Notes: generated by a model from the letters alone, not told the origin. A stretch of DNA of 44,681 nucleotides from Limnohabitans sp. Rim8 (GCF_945869175.1 NZ_CAMBNZ010000009.1:1-44681); one strand, 5' to 3'. Shown: positions 34,724 to 44,114, numbered from the stretch's first letter. Numbers and translations are program-made.

Positions 34724-35302
34724 TTGTCCATCAGATCTCGGCAAAATCGAATTTTGGCGAGTATCTCCTTGAGCCATTACGTGCGGTTGTCTGAGCACCT
34801 CAAGCTGGTGACTTTGACGGCCGGTCAAGTGATCTGCGAGCCGGGTGAGTCACTGGAGTTTGTTTACTTCCCCACCACTTGCACCACTTCCTTGCTGTCT
34901 CAGACAGCCGAGGGTGACAGCTCCGAATTGGGCATGACAGGTCGCGACGGCCTCGTGGGTGTGTCGCTCGTTTTGGGAAGCCATTCGGCCAACCACCGTG
35001 TGGTGGTGCAATGCGCCGGTCTGGCTTACCGAATGCCTGTTGGCGTCTTCCAATCTGAACTGGTGCGTTGCCGCGAACTGCAACAACTGGCGTTGTGTCA
35101 TGTCCAAGCCTTGATCACGCAAATGTCACAAAGCATTGTGTGCATTGGTCACCACTCGGTGCGTGAGCGCAAGGACATCCTGGCCCGCCAAACATTGGAC
35201 CAAACTAAGACTGGCGACGGTGGGGCAGGTGGCTGTCTGGGCTTCAGAGGGGGGAGCCAGATTGGATGGGGGTGTTCAATGCCTGTGGCGGCTAAAAGGT
35301 GA
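34724..35302 (+). pseudogene. Crp/Fnr-family regulator lacking its DNA-binding domain (probable remnant)
   Basis: 192 aa from TTG 34724. Residues about 8-146 follow the cyclic-nucleotide-binding-like domain of Burkholderiales Crp/Fnr regulators (LTAGQVICEPGESLEFVYFPTT region, then ALITQMSQSIVCIGHHSV). Homologues continue into a winged helix after the HHS motif. Here the reading continues as an unrelated Gly-rich tail of about 45 residues, and no helix-turn-helix is seen in the other forward frames down to the next gene. A deletion near 35160 is the likely cause. It might still make a sensor-only protein, but decay is more probable. Confidence 0.65.
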
Positions 35303-35309
35303 AGTTGAC

Positions 35310-35326
35310 GGGCTAAGATAGAGCCC
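35310..35326 (+). promoter_or_regulatory. Inverted repeat GGGCT-N7-AGCCC abutting an ATG, with a possible -10
   Basis: The dyad ends on the base before the aldo/keto reductase ATG, and there is no ribosome site. TAAGAT (35314-35319) lies 7 bp before the ATG, the spacing expected for a -10 element giving a leaderless message. The dyad could be an operator over that start. Confidence 0.35.
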
Positions 35327-36331
35327 ATGAAAAACCGTCAATTGGCCTCCTTTTCCGTCAGTGCCATCGGCTTGGGCTGCATGAACCTCAGCCATGCTTA
35401 TGGTGCACCTGTTTCGCCTGAGCAAGCCGAACGCGTGCTGCTCACCGCCTTGGACCAAGGCGTCACTTTCTTTGACACCGCCGCTTTGTACGGCTTTGGC
35501 AACAACGAAACCTTGCTGGGCAAAGTCTTGAAGCCGCACCGTCAACGGTTCACGCTGGCCAGCAAATGCGGCATGCAAGGCGTTGAACAAAGCGATGGCA
35601 GCAAAGTGCGCGTCATTGATGGCCGCCCAGAGACGATCAAAAAAACCTGCGAAGAGTCGCTGCGTCGTCTGCAGACCGATGTGATCGATCTTTATTACCT
35701 GCACCGTTGGGACAAAAAAGTCCCCATCGAAGACAGCGTAGGGGCATTGAGCGATCTGGTGCGCCAAGGCAAGATCCAAACCATCGGTTTGTCGGAGGTG
35801 TCGGCTCTCACATTGCGCAAAGCTCATGCGGTGCACCCCATTGCCGCCGTTCAAACCGAGTATTCCCTGTGGACGCGCAACCCCGAGATTGCGGTGTTGC
35901 AAGCTTGCCGAGAATTGGGTGTGGCCTTTGTGGCTTTCAGTCCTGTGGCCCGGGGATTTTTGTGTGGCGCTGCCCTTGACATTGCGGGCTTCGATGCGAA
36001 AGACATTCGCCGCAGCATGCCGCGCTTCAATGCTGACAATTACGCGGCCAACCTAAAACTGTTACCTGCTTATAACGATTTGGCGCAAGAGGCTGGTTGC
36101 AGCCCTTCGCAGCTGGCCTTGGCGTGGTTGCTGCACAAGGCTGACGACATCATCCCCATTCCGGGTACCACGTCGGTGGGCCACTTGCTGGAAGATTTGG
36201 CGTCGGTGGATGTGCAGTTGGACGCCGACCTCATGGCGCAATTGGAGGCACTGATCAACCCAAACACCGTGGCAGGTGATCGGTACAACGCGCAGGCCAA
36301 CAGCGAAGTCGATACCGAGACGTTCGCCTGA
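35327..36331 (+). CDS. Aldo/keto reductase
   Basis: 334 aa TIM-barrel oxidoreductase. The catalytic tetrad fits Asp and Tyr in FFDTAALYGFGNNE, Lys in LASKCGMQ and His in YYLHRWD. The C-terminal IPIPGTTSVGHLLED binds NADPH. It resembles the YakC/Tas-type branch that reduces aldehydes. It is convergent with the gentisate operon. A link to aromatic aldehydes is possible but unsupported. Confidence 0.88.
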   Translation: MKNRQLASFSVSAIGLGCMNLSHAYGAPVSPEQAERVLLTALDQGVTFFDTAALYGFGNNETLLGKVLKPHRQRFTLASKCGMQGVEQSDGSKVRVIDGRPETIKKTCEESLRRLQTDVIDLYYLHRWDKKVPIEDSVGALSDLVRQGKIQTIGLSEVSALTLRKAHAVHPIAAVQTEYSLWTRNPEIAVLQACRELGVAFVAFSPVARGFLCGAALDIAGFDAKDIRRSMPRFNADNYAANLKLLPAYNDLAQEAGCSPSQLALAWLLHKADDIIPIPGTTSVGHLLEDLASVDVQLDADLMAQLEALINPNTVAGDRYNAQANSEVDTETFA

Positions 36332-36370
36332 CGGCGCCTGGGTCCTTTGGACGCAAGGCCATCGACGCGA

Positions 36371-36388
36371 TCTGCCTCTAGCGGCAGA
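36371..36388. terminator. Stem-loop in convergent gap
   Basis: TCTGCC-TCTAGC-GGCAGA, a perfect 6-bp stem between two convergent genes. It lacks a T-run on either strand, so it is at best a weak terminator or a transcript-end hairpin. Confidence 0.3.
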
Positions 36389-36396
36389 CCTTGGCT

Positions 36397-37032
36397 TCAC
36401 GCATCCGGTTGAGCCATGGGCGCTGCCCGCTTGAAAGCATCGAGCTCCCCGCAAGCCTGATCGACAGCGCTGATCAGCGGCCACCGGTTCATGTCCACGT
36501 TGAAGCGACGGGCGCTTTCGACTTGCGGAATCAAATACAGATCGGCCAGCGTGGGGATGTCGCCAAAGCTGAATCGCCCGCGCTTGTTGTCTGCAGCCAG
36601 CAAGGCTTCGTAGGCGTCAAACCCGTCGCTGATCCAGTGGCCACACCAGGCGTTGACGGCCGCTTCATCGGCGCCGAACTGCTTGCGCAGGGTTTGCAAA
36701 ATACGGCGGTTGTTGATCGGATGGATGTCACAACCCACCATGGCCGCCAGGGCCCGCACATGGGCGCGATCGTCAGCATCTGCGGGCAGCAGGGCGGGCG
36801 TGGGGTATTTCTCTTCCAGCCACTCGATGATGGCGGGCGACTGGATCATCAGCTGCTCGCCGGTATCCAGGGCAGGCACCAAGCCTTGCGGGTTGATGGC
36901 CTTGAACGCCTCTTTTTGCTGTTCGTCTACACGCAGATCTACCGCCACATAGTCGGTGGCGATGCCTTTGAGGTTCAGGGCAATGCGCAGGCGGTGCGAG
37001 GTGCCGCTTCTGAAAAAACTGTAAAGCTTCAT
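36397..37032 (-). CDS. nagL: Maleylpyruvate isomerase, zeta-class GST (NagL type)
   Basis: 211 aa from ATG 37032. The N-terminal thioredoxin fold has FFRSGTSHRLRIALNLKG, where the Ser/Thr-Ser motif replaces the SSAS of maleylacetoacetate isomerases, as in NagL. NPQGLVPALD and QSPAIIEWLEEKYP form the glutathione site. It isomerises maleylpyruvate to fumarylpyruvate with glutathione. It begins 4 bp after the end of the fumarylpyruvate hydrolase gene, last in the gentisate operon. Confidence 0.9.
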   Translation of the reverse strand: MKLYSFFRSGTSHRLRIALNLKGIATDYVAVDLRVDEQQKEAFKAINPQGLVPALDTGEQLMIQSPAIIEWLEEKYPTPALLPADADDRAHVRALAAMVGCDIHPINNRRILQTLRKQFGADEAAVNAWCGHWISDGFDAYEALLAADNKRGRFSFGDIPTLADLYLIPQVESARRFNVDMNRWPLISAVDQACGELDAFKRAAPMAQPDA

Positions 37033-37036
37033 GGTC

Positions 37037-37738
37037 TTACTCCGCTGCGCCAATCGTCAGGGTCAATTCGGCCACACCTGCCACGCGTCCGGTGATTTTG
37101 TCGCCTGTGACCACCGCGCCCACACCTTCGGGCGTGCCGGTGTAGACCAGGTCGCCGGGTTGCAGGTGGTAGTAGGTCGACAGGTCGGCAATGATTTCGC
37201 GGATGTTCCAGATCAGCTTGTCCACGTCGGACGACTGTTTGGTCGTGCCGTTGACTTCCAGGGCGATGGCGCCGTTCTCGATCACCACGCCGGGCATGGG
37301 CACGATCTCCGAGCAGACCGAGCCTTGTTCGATGTCTTTGCCCGTATCCCAAGGGCGGCCTTTGTCGCGCGCCACCAACTGCAAGTCGCGGCGGGTCATG
37401 TCCAGGCCTGCACCGTATCCGTAGATCAGCTCATGCGCGTTGGCTTCGCTCACGCGAAAACCTGCTTTGCCAATGGCCAGCACCAGTTCCATCTCGAAGT
37501 GGTAGTTGCTGGTGCGGGGTGGATAGGCGACCGTCGCACCGCTTTCCACCAGGGTCTGGGGCGACTTGGTGAAGTAGAACGCTTGTTCGACACTCTTGTC
37601 GACGGGGCGGCCCATCTCGACCGCATGCGCGTGGTAGTTGCGGCCCACGCAGAAGATGCGGTTGATCGGGAAACGCTCGGTCTGGCCACGGATGGGCAGG
37701 GACTGAACGGCGGGAGGATGGAACAGATAAAAGGTCAT
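37037..37738 (-). CDS. nagK: Fumarylpyruvate hydrolase (NagK type)
   Basis: 233 aa FAH-family hydrolase starting at ATG 37738 (TTG 37747 is a weaker choice). Metal-binding acids are in HFEMELVLAIGKAG and GYGAGLDMTRRD, with NRIFCVGRNYHAHAVEMG at the N-terminus and YTGTPEGVGAV near the end. It cleaves fumarylpyruvate to fumarate and pyruvate. It is third in the operon between gentisate dioxygenase and the isomerase. Confidence 0.92.
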   Translation of the reverse strand: MTFYLFHPPAVQSLPIRGQTERFPINRIFCVGRNYHAHAVEMGRPVDKSVEQAFYFTKSPQTLVESGATVAYPPRTSNYHFEMELVLAIGKAGFRVSEANAHELIYGYGAGLDMTRRDLQLVARDKGRPWDTGKDIEQGSVCSEIVPMPGVVIENGAIALEVNGTTKQSSDVDKLIWNIREIIADLSTYYHLQPGDLVYTGTPEGVGAVVTGDKITGRVAGVAELTLTIGAAE

Positions 37739-37762
37739 GGTGTGCAATGAAAAGAAAAATGA

Positions 37763-38800
37763 TCAGCCACGGTTCTCATAGACGCCCAATTTGCGGTGCA
37801 AAGGGGATTCGTCGGCAATGAACACGAAGGCGGGTTGTTCCGCATTCAAATTGGTCAGCGTCACGGCTTCGTAGCCGGGGGCGCAGCAGGTGTCGGCTTC
37901 GGCCAGTGTGAAGGTGCTGGCCACGATCTGAGCCTGCACCGCGCCTTCGATGACGTGGAAAACCTGAGCGGGCGAGCGTGCAGGCAAGCGCAGGCGCTGG
38001 CCTGGGCGCAGCATCAGGGCGTAAAAGCCCAGAATGTTTTCGGCGTCGCCACCGGTCTCGGGATTGGTGTAAGTCACTTGCACCTGTTCCAAACCCGCAC
38101 CATCAGTCGCCAGCGATTCGAGCGCGGCCTTGGCGTCTGTCCAGGCGTAGCGCAGCATGGGGTAGGCCTTCTTGCTGCGATCAAACACATGTGAGGGCAC
38201 CACGCCGCCTCGGGCATATTGCTGGTCGCTGCGGCCGGGCACCACGGTTTGGCGGTCACCGTTGATGTGATAACTGGCTTCCATGTAATAGACCAGCGGC
38301 AGGTCCAGCACATCCAGCCAGATGACGGGGTCGGTGCCGTCGTGGCCGTGTTCATGCCACAGACCCGTGGGCGTCAAGATCAGGTCGCCCCGGCTCATGG
38401 GGCATTTTTCGCCGTCCACCGTGGTCCAAGCGCCTTCACCTTCGACGACCATGCGCACCGCGTTGGGGGTGTGGCGGTGGCTGGGGGCCCATTCGCCGGG
38501 CATGAGCAGTTGCATACCCAAATACATGGCGGCAGAGGCCTGCATTTTCTCGAGGCCGTGACCGGGATTGGCCAGCACCAGCACGCGGCGCTCGGCTTTT
38601 TCAATCGGGGTGAGCTCGCCCGCTTTGAGCAAGAGCGGTTTGATGTCCTGGTAGGCCCAGCAAGTCGGCTGGGTTTGGCGACTGGGCACTTTGGGCGGCA
38701 GCACGCCGCGCAGGCTGGGCCACAGGGGCACCAGGTTCACATTGCGAAGGTCTTGCACATAGTCCTGGGGCAGGTCTTCGAGTCGTCCGAGTTCGTTCAT
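37763..38800 (-). CDS. nagI: Gentisate 1,2-dioxygenase (NagI/GtdA)
   Basis: 345 aa bicupin. The iron-binding N-terminal cupin has HRHTPNAVRMVVEGEG and a third His downstream near WHEHGHD; the second cupin (PAQVFHVIEGAV) is partly kept. It opens gentisate to maleylpyruvate. It begins 18 bp after the 3-hydroxybenzoate 6-hydroxylase stop, with AAGGAGA as ribosome site. Confidence 0.93.
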   Translation of the reverse strand: MNELGRLEDLPQDYVQDLRNVNLVPLWPSLRGVLPPKVPSRQTQPTCWAYQDIKPLLLKAGELTPIEKAERRVLVLANPGHGLEKMQASAAMYLGMQLLMPGEWAPSHRHTPNAVRMVVEGEGAWTTVDGEKCPMSRGDLILTPTGLWHEHGHDGTDPVIWLDVLDLPLVYYMEASYHINGDRQTVVPGRSDQQYARGGVVPSHVFDRSKKAYPMLRYAWTDAKAALESLATDGAGLEQVQVTYTNPETGGDAENILGFYALMLRPGQRLRLPARSPAQVFHVIEGAVQAQIVASTFTLAEADTCCAPGYEAVTLTNLNAEQPAFVFIADESPLHRKLGVYENRG

Positions 38801-38818
38801 GTGTGTGTCTCCTTGCCT

Positions 38819-40030
38819 TCAGTTGTTTTGGGCGGCATCGAGGCAATTGCCCACGTTCCAGCCATACAGCCACTCCATCGCATCATAAAAGCGCTCGGCA
38901 CCCCGGCCGCGCCAAAGGTCATTGCGCACCAGGCGCTCAACGCCTTTGGCATGGTAAATGCGCCCCATTTCACGGCTGGACAACACGATGCGGGCGGTGC
39001 GGGCCACGCGGGCACGTTGGTACATGTCCAGCGCTTGGGGCCAGTCGTTGTGGTGGGTGCGCAGGGCTTCGCCCAAGGTGACCGCGTCTTCCATGGCCAT
39101 GCAGGCCCCTTGTGCCATGTACTGCGTGGTGGGGTGGGCGGCGTCGCCGAGCAAGGTCACGCGGCCATAGGTCCATTGACCAATCGGTTCGCGGTCGGCG
39201 GTCGCCCAGCGCTTCCAGGTCTTGGGCAGGTCGATCAACTGGCGTGCTTTGGGACAAATGCCTTGGAAGTAGCTTTGCACTTCCTCTTTGCTGCCTTCGG
39301 TGACGCCCCATTCTTCGGTCTGGCGACTGTGGAAGGTCACCACCACGTTGTACTGCTCGCCTCCGCGCAAGGGGTAATGCACCAGGTGGCAGTTGGGGCC
39401 GACCCAGATGGCGGCCGCGTTCCATTGCAGGTCGATGGGGAAATCTTTTTTGTCGACCACGGCGCGGTAGACAACATGCCCAGTCACGCGGGCCGGATCG
39501 CCTACGAACTGCTCGCGCACCACCGATTTCACGCCATCGGCTCCGATCAGTGCGCAGCCCTGAAAAGTCTTGCCGTTCTGGTCCCACACGGTCACGCTGT
39601 GTTCATCTTGCTCGATGCGCACCACCCGCGTGCTGGTGTGAAAAGCCACTTGCCCTGTTTCTTGAGCACCTTCGAGCAACGACAAATGCACATCGGCGCG
39701 GTGGATCACGGCGTAGGGGTTGCCAAACCTTTGGCGGAACATCTCGCCCGTTGGGATTTTCCCCACCTGGTATTCGTTGATGGCGTCGTGCATGACCATG
39801 TAGTCGGTGTACACAGCGCGGCCACGGGCCTTGTCACCAATGCCCAAAGCGTCAAACGCGTGAAAGGCGTTGGGCCCAAGCTGGATGCCCGCACCGATTT
39901 CGCCAATTTCGGGCGCTTGTTCCAACACGGTGACCTGAAACCCTTGACGCACCAAGGCGAGGGCCGCGGCCAGACCGCCAATGCCGCCACCTGCCACGAT
40001 GACGGGTAGTTCGGTGTGTGCTGTGTGCAT
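38819..40030 (-). CDS. nagX: 3-hydroxybenzoate 6-monooxygenase (NagX/MhbM type)
   Basis: 403 aa class A flavoprotein hydroxylase. FAD motifs are GGGIGGLAAAL (residues about 14-24), the DG motif LIGADGVKSVV and GD motif LLGDAAHPTTQYMAQGAC. The whole protein resembles 3-hydroxybenzoate 6-hydroxylases more than salicylate 1-hydroxylases, and a gentisate operon follows. It hydroxylates 3-hydroxybenzoate para to the phenol with NADH and oxygen. First gene of the operon; CTGGAGACC is the ribosome site. Confidence 0.9.
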   Translation of the reverse strand: MHTAHTELPVIVAGGGIGGLAAALALVRQGFQVTVLEQAPEIGEIGAGIQLGPNAFHAFDALGIGDKARGRAVYTDYMVMHDAINEYQVGKIPTGEMFRQRFGNPYAVIHRADVHLSLLEGAQETGQVAFHTSTRVVRIEQDEHSVTVWDQNGKTFQGCALIGADGVKSVVREQFVGDPARVTGHVVYRAVVDKKDFPIDLQWNAAAIWVGPNCHLVHYPLRGGEQYNVVVTFHSRQTEEWGVTEGSKEEVQSYFQGICPKARQLIDLPKTWKRWATADREPIGQWTYGRVTLLGDAAHPTTQYMAQGACMAMEDAVTLGEALRTHHNDWPQALDMYQRARVARTARIVLSSREMGRIYHAKGVERLVRNDLWRGRGAERFYDAMEWLYGWNVGNCLDAAQNN

Positions 40031-40064
40031 TCAGGTCTCCAGGTGAGGGTGATTTTTGTAATTT

Positions 40065-40093
40065 ATTATAAGCATGCATATTAATTTCAGCAA
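40065..40093 (-). promoter_or_regulatory. Promoter of the 3-hydroxybenzoate/gentisate operon
   Basis: Reading on the minus strand: -35 TTGCTG (40093-40088), 17-bp spacer, and a perfect -10 TATAAT (40070-40065), 35 bp before the hydroxylase ATG. The spacer holds the palindromes GCATGC (40072-40077) and ATGCAT (40074-40079), a good place for a repressor. No regulator for this operon is adjacent. Confidence 0.6.
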
Positions 40094-40187
40094 GCAACAG
40101 CCATCCAACCCAAAGCGACTAGAATTTTCCGACCGCCCGGTTGGTGAATTCAGGCCTCGGGTTTGAATCTCAAAGAAAGTCCCTGAC

Positions 40188-42233
40188 ATGTCCCAAGTCC
40201 TGCAAAGTTTCATCGGTGGCCAATGGATCGGTCAACAAGGCGCTCAAGCCTTGCGCAGCGCCATCAACGGCCAGACGGTTTACCAAACCCATGCCGAGGC
40301 CATCGACTTTGCCGATGCGGTGCACCACGCCCGCACCGTGGGTTTGCCCAACTTACTCAAGCTGGACTTCCAAGAGCGTGCTCAGCGCCTCAAGGCCCTG
40401 GCCAAGTACCTGGGTGAGCACAAGGAAACGCTCTACGCCATTTCGGCCCACACCGGTGCCACCCGCGCCGACAGCTGGGTCGACATCGAAGGTGGCGCGG
40501 GTACTTTGTTTGCCTATGCCGGGATGGGCAGCAACGAGCTGCCCAGCGGCAACCTGATTCATGAAGGCCCGGCGTTTGCACTCGGCAAAAAGGGCGGCTT
40601 TGCGGGCACACACATCCTGGTGCCGCGCGGCGGCATCGCTGTGCACATCAACGCCTTCAACTTCCCCATCTGGGGCCTGCTGGAAAAGTTCGCGCCCAGC
40701 TTTCTGGCCGGTATGCCTTGCATCGTCAAACCTGCTTCTTCGACCAGTTACCTGACCGAAGCCATGGTGCGTTTGGTCGAGCAGTCGGGCATCTTGCCTG
40801 CGGGCGCCCTGCAATTGGTGATCGGCTCCACGGGTGATCTGCTCGACCGTCTGAACGGCCAGGACGTGGTGACCTTCACCGGCTCGGCCGACACCGCAGC
40901 CATGCTGCGTGTGCACCCCAATGTGGTCAAGCACAGCATCCCCTTCAACGCCGAGGCCGACTCGCTCAACTGCGCCATCCTTGCGCCCGATGTGACGCCT
41001 GACGACGAAGAGTTCGATTTGTTTGTCAAAGAAGTTGCCCGCGAAATGACGGTCAAGGCGGGGCAAAAGTGCACAGCCATTCGCCGCGCCATCGTGCCAC
41101 GCCAGCACCTGGACGCTGTCGCTGAAAAGCTCAAGGCCCGCCTGGCCAAGGTGGTGGTGGGCGATCCGTCTGTCGAGGGCGTGAAGATGGGGGCGCTGGC
41201 GTCGCACGCCCAGCAGGCCGATGTGGCCGAGCGCGTGGCCCTGCTGCGCCAAAGTGCCGAGCTGGTTTTTGGCGGTGCTGCAGATTTCAAGCCGGTGGGG
41301 CAGGGTGTTGAAGGCGGTGCCTTTTTCCAGCCCACGCTGCTGCTGTGCCAAAAGCCGCTGCAAACCGACAGCGTGCACGATGTGGAAGCCTTTGGGCCCG
41401 TGAGCACCCTCATGCCTTACGACGGCATCGAAGAAGCGCTGCAGTTGGCCGCACGAGGGCAAGGCAGCTTGGTGGGCACACTGGTCACCCAAGACCCTCA
41501 GATCGCCGCCCGCATGATTCCGGTGGCCGCTGCTTTGCACGGCCGCCTGCATATCCTCGACCGTGAGTCGGCAGTCGAGTCGACTGGCCACGGCTCGCCC
41601 CTGCCGTCTCTCAAGCACGGCGGGCCGGGCCGTGCGGGCGGTGGCGAAGAACTTGGCGGTATCCGCGCTGTCAAGCACCTGATGCAACGCACCGCCTTGC
41701 AAGGCTCGCCCACCATGATCGCTGCCGTGACGGGCGAGTACATGCGCGGCGCCAAGCTGATTGAGACCGAAGTTCACCCCTTCCGCCGTCACTTTGAAGA
41801 CCTGCAAATTGGCGAGAGTTTGCTCACCCACCGCCGCACCGTGGGCGAAGCCGACATCGTGGCCTTTGGCGGTCTGTCGGGCGACTATTTCTACATGCAC
41901 TTTGACGAGATCGCGGCCAAAGATTCGCCTTTTGGCAAGCGCATCGCGCACGGTTACTTTGTGCTGTCGGCCGCAGCGGGCCTGTTCGTCTCACCCGCCC
42001 CCGGACCCGTGCTGGCCAACTACGGTCTGGACACGCTGCGTTTTGTCAAGCCCGTGGGCATTGGGGACACCATCCAGGCGCGCCTGACGGCCAAGCGCAA
42101 GATTGACCGGCACAGAAAAGACGCCAACGGCGTGGGCCAAGGCGTGGTGGCGTGGGATGTGGAAGTCACCAACCAGTTGGGCGAAGTGGTGGCCAGCTAT
42201 GACATCTTGACTTTGGTGGCCAAGAAGGGCTGA
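40188..42233 (+). CDS. paaZ: PaaZ, bifunctional oxepin-CoA hydrolase / semialdehyde dehydrogenase
   Basis: 681 aa, the same length as E. coli PaaZ. The N-terminal aldehyde dehydrogenase domain has catalytic Glu256 (FNAEADSLN) and Cys295 ([10 protein letters not shown]), the same numbers as in E. coli. The C-terminal MaoC hydratase domain (from about residue 530) has Asp566 and His571 in GDYFYMHFD plus RIAHGYF. It opens the oxepin-CoA ring in phenylacetate degradation and oxidises the resulting aldehyde. No other paa gene is in the window; it is divergent from the gentisate operon. Confidence 0.93.
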   Translation: MSQVLQSFIGGQWIGQQGAQALRSAINGQTVYQTHAEAIDFADAVHHARTVGLPNLLKLDFQERAQRLKALAKYLGEHKETLYAISAHTGATRADSWVDIEGGAGTLFAYAGMGSNELPSGNLIHEGPAFALGKKGGFAGTHILVPRGGIAVHINAFNFPIWGLLEKFAPSFLAGMPCIVKPASSTSYLTEAMVRLVEQSGILPAGALQLVIGSTGDLLDRLNGQDVVTFTGSADTAAMLRVHPNVVKHSIPFNAEADSLNCAILAPDVTPDDEEFDLFVKEVAREMTVKAGQKCTAIRRAIVPRQHLDAVAEKLKARLAKVVVGDPSVEGVKMGALASHAQQADVAERVALLRQSAELVFGGAADFKPVGQGVEGGAFFQPTLLLCQKPLQTDSVHDVEAFGPVSTLMPYDGIEEALQLAARGQGSLVGTLVTQDPQIAARMIPVAAALHGRLHILDRESAVESTGHGSPLPSLKHGGPGRAGGGEELGGIRAVKHLMQRTALQGSPTMIAAVTGEYMRGAKLIETEVHPFRRHFEDLQIGESLLTHRRTVGEADIVAFGGLSGDYFYMHFDEIAAKDSPFGKRIAHGYFVLSAAAGLFVSPAPGPVLANYGLDTLRFVKPVGIGDTIQARLTAKRKIDRHRKDANGVGQGVVAWDVEVTNQLGEVVASYDILTLVAKKG

Positions 42234-42258
42234 GGCACATCCGGGGATAATCCCCAGC

Positions 42259-42663
42259 ATGAGATCTCCCATTGCCGTAGTCGATGTTGACCGTTGTGAC
42301 ACTTGGACCCGTTACAAGGCAGGTTTGTGCGACTCGTGCGCCGCCAACTGCTGCACCATGCCAGTCGAGGTCAAGATGGCCGATTTGGTGCGCTTGGACT
42401 TGGTGGACCCTTTTGAGGCTGAGCACGAAGACCCCAAGCAAATTGCCAAACGCTTGTCCAAAGCCGGGTTGATCGATCACTTCAACTTCAAGAACAGCAT
42501 CTTCAGCCTGGCTCGCCGGGCCAGTGGAGATTGTCAGTTTTTGGACGCGAAAACCCGCCGCTGTACGGTGTACGACAAGCGGCCCACAACCTGCCGTCTG
42601 CACCCGCAGGTGGGCCCCAGGCCCAACCACTGCCCCTACGGCAACAAAGCCCAATCGCGCTGA
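42259..42663 (+). CDS. YkgJ-family cysteine cluster protein
   Basis: 134 aa. Cysteines CDSCAANCC near residues 24-32, then single Cys near 92, 102 and 112 (DCQFLD, RCTVYDKRPTTC) and one near 125, match the Fe-S/zinc-binding CxxC pattern of the YkgJ/UPF0153 family. Function unknown, possibly metal or cluster binding. It is 25 bp after paaZ, but a GGGGATAATCCCC sequence lies in the gap and it may have its own start. Confidence 0.82.
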   Translation: MRSPIAVVDVDRCDTWTRYKAGLCDSCAANCCTMPVEVKMADLVRLDLVDPFEAEHEDPKQIAKRLSKAGLIDHFNFKNSIFSLARRASGDCQFLDAKTRRCTVYDKRPTTCRLHPQVGPRPNHCPYGNKAQSR

Positions 42664-42720
42664 GCTGTGTCCAAGAGCTTATCGCGTGTCCAAATTGGCA
42701 TTGCTTACCCATTGCACAGC

Positions 42721-42726
42721 TAGAAT
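42721..42726 (+). promoter_or_regulatory. Candidate -10 element TAGAAT
   Basis: It lies 29 bp before the ATG of the HD-motif gene. TTGCTT (42701-42706, 14-bp spacing) and TTGGCA (42695-42700, 20-bp) are imperfectly placed -35 candidates, so this is tentative. Confidence 0.35.
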
Positions 42727-42755
42727 GTGCCCAACTTAATGAGGTAACAGACCCC

Positions 42756-44114
42756 ATGGATCCACAACATTACATCTCCAAATGCCATGCTGAGCTGAAA
42801 AGCGCAGTGTCCGCCTTGGGGGGAGATGCTGCATCGCCTCGCTTGGAAAGCTTATCGGCGTTGATCATTCAGTCGATGACGGGACCATGGCGCTCTTTCC
42901 ACACGCCAGAACATATCTTCGAGGTCGGCGCAGGCGGAACGCCGGTGGAGGTCGTGGCCGCCCTTTTTCATGATTTGGTTTATGCCCAAGTGGATTCTGG
43001 CATCCATGTGAATTTGGCACGCTATGTGGCGGCTTACGTCCGCGAGGGCGACAAAGGTTTGGTGATCGATCCGATGGACGATGCGCCAGCACAAGACCTG
43101 GAGTTGGTGATGACCCTTTTTGGGTTCACGCGGGGGCAGGTTTTGTCTCCCTTCGCCGGACTCAATGAATTCCTCAGTGCCTTGTTAGCTGTTCGCGTCT
43201 TGGATGGCATTCTGTCAAAGCCGGTTTGCGCGCAGATCGCCGCATGCATCGAGGCCACTGTGCCGTTTCGCAGCCCTCATGCCGATGGCAAGAACTGTTC
43301 ACAGGTTTTGCTGGAGCGCTTGAAACTGGCGAACCAAAACCATGCATTGGGGCTGGACGATGCAGCCTGTCTGGAAACCGTCCTGATGGGTGTGAGGGTG
43401 TCCAACCGTGACATTGGCAATTTTGCCAGCGAGCACCCCTCTGAGTTTTTGAACAACACCTGGAATCTGATACCCGAGACCAACCACGATCTGGTCAGCA
43501 CCAACACTTACACGGTCAAGGGCTATCGCATATCGTTGCAAAAGATGGAAGGCTTCTTGGGCTTTTTGCAACCGGCAGCCGTGTTCAGACAGTTTGCACA
43601 GGAGCCGTCCGATCAAGAGCATCAGCGTCGGCTGGAGTTGACCTCGCGCAATTTGGAGGTGGCGCGGCTTTATTTGCGGCTCAAATTGGTGTCCATCACT
43701 TTGATCGAGTCCTTGTCGTTGACTTTGGGTGAAGAAGTCTCCTTGTCTTCGATCATGGGCAAATTGCCCGGCAAGATGGATTTTCCAATTCAGTTTGAAA
43801 ATTACCTTCCAAAGATTACCAACCCTTACCAAGCCCAAAATCAGCAAGAAAAAATCGTGATGGAATTGCTGGAGACGGGGCGATCGGCCGACTCTGTTCA
43901 CGACGCGCGACACTCCCCCGTGGCCAGTTATTTGGTCAAGTCTTTGGGCATACCGGCCAGCATGCAGTTGTTGGAGCACGCTCGGGCTTACTTTGCCGGC
44001 AAACTCAGTGGTGAAGAGTTGCTGGCCCAAACCCATCCCCAGGTGGTTCAAGGGCTGAGCCATGCCATGGTTCAAGTGTTTGAGCGACGCGCTGATTTGT
44101 TTCGTACCCCCTGA
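42756..44114 (+). CDS. HD-motif hypothetical protein, 452 aa
   Basis: The start is ATG 42756 after GAGGTAACAG; reading further upstream would only overlap the YkgJ gene. The N-terminal third has FHTPEHIFEV and ALFHDLVY, an H...HD pattern of metal-dependent phosphohydrolases of the HD superfamily. The remaining 300 residues are helical with no motif I recognise. No signal peptide or membrane segment is seen. It may hydrolyse a nucleotide or cyclic dinucleotide, but the catalytic core is not complete enough by eye to be sure. A terminator follows. Confidence 0.7.
   Translation: MDPQHYISKCHAELKSAVSALGGDAASPRLESLSALIIQSMTGPWRSFHTPEHIFEVGAGGTPVEVVAALFHDLVYAQVDSGIHVNLARYVAAYVREGDKGLVIDPMDDAPAQDLELVMTLFGFTRGQVLSPFAGLNEFLSALLAVRVLDGILSKPVCAQIAACIEATVPFRSPHADGKNCSQVLLERLKLANQNHALGLDDAACLETVLMGVRVSNRDIGNFASEHPSEFLNNTWNLIPETNHDLVSTNTYTVKGYRISLQKMEGFLGFLQPAAVFRQFAQEPSDQEHQRRLELTSRNLEVARLYLRLKLVSITLIESLSLTLGEEVSLSSIMGKLPGKMDFPIQFENYLPKITNPYQAQNQQEKIVMELLETGRSADSVHDARHSPVASYLVKSLGIPASMQLLEHARAYFAGKLSGEELLAQTHPQVVQGLSHAMVQVFERRADLFRTP

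Noticed and set aside
38219-40009. Long plus-strand open frame opposite the gentisate genes
   Set aside because: Runs antisense across gentisate dioxygenase and the hydroxylase, with shadow-like composition.
40353-41951. Minus-strand open frame opposite paaZ
   Set aside because: PaaZ on the plus strand has exact catalytic residues; the antisense frame lacks any motif.
42244-42256. GGGGATAATCCCC between paaZ and the YkgJ gene
   Set aside because: Could be a hairpin or hold a -10-like GATAAT, but no -35 or T-run supports either reading.
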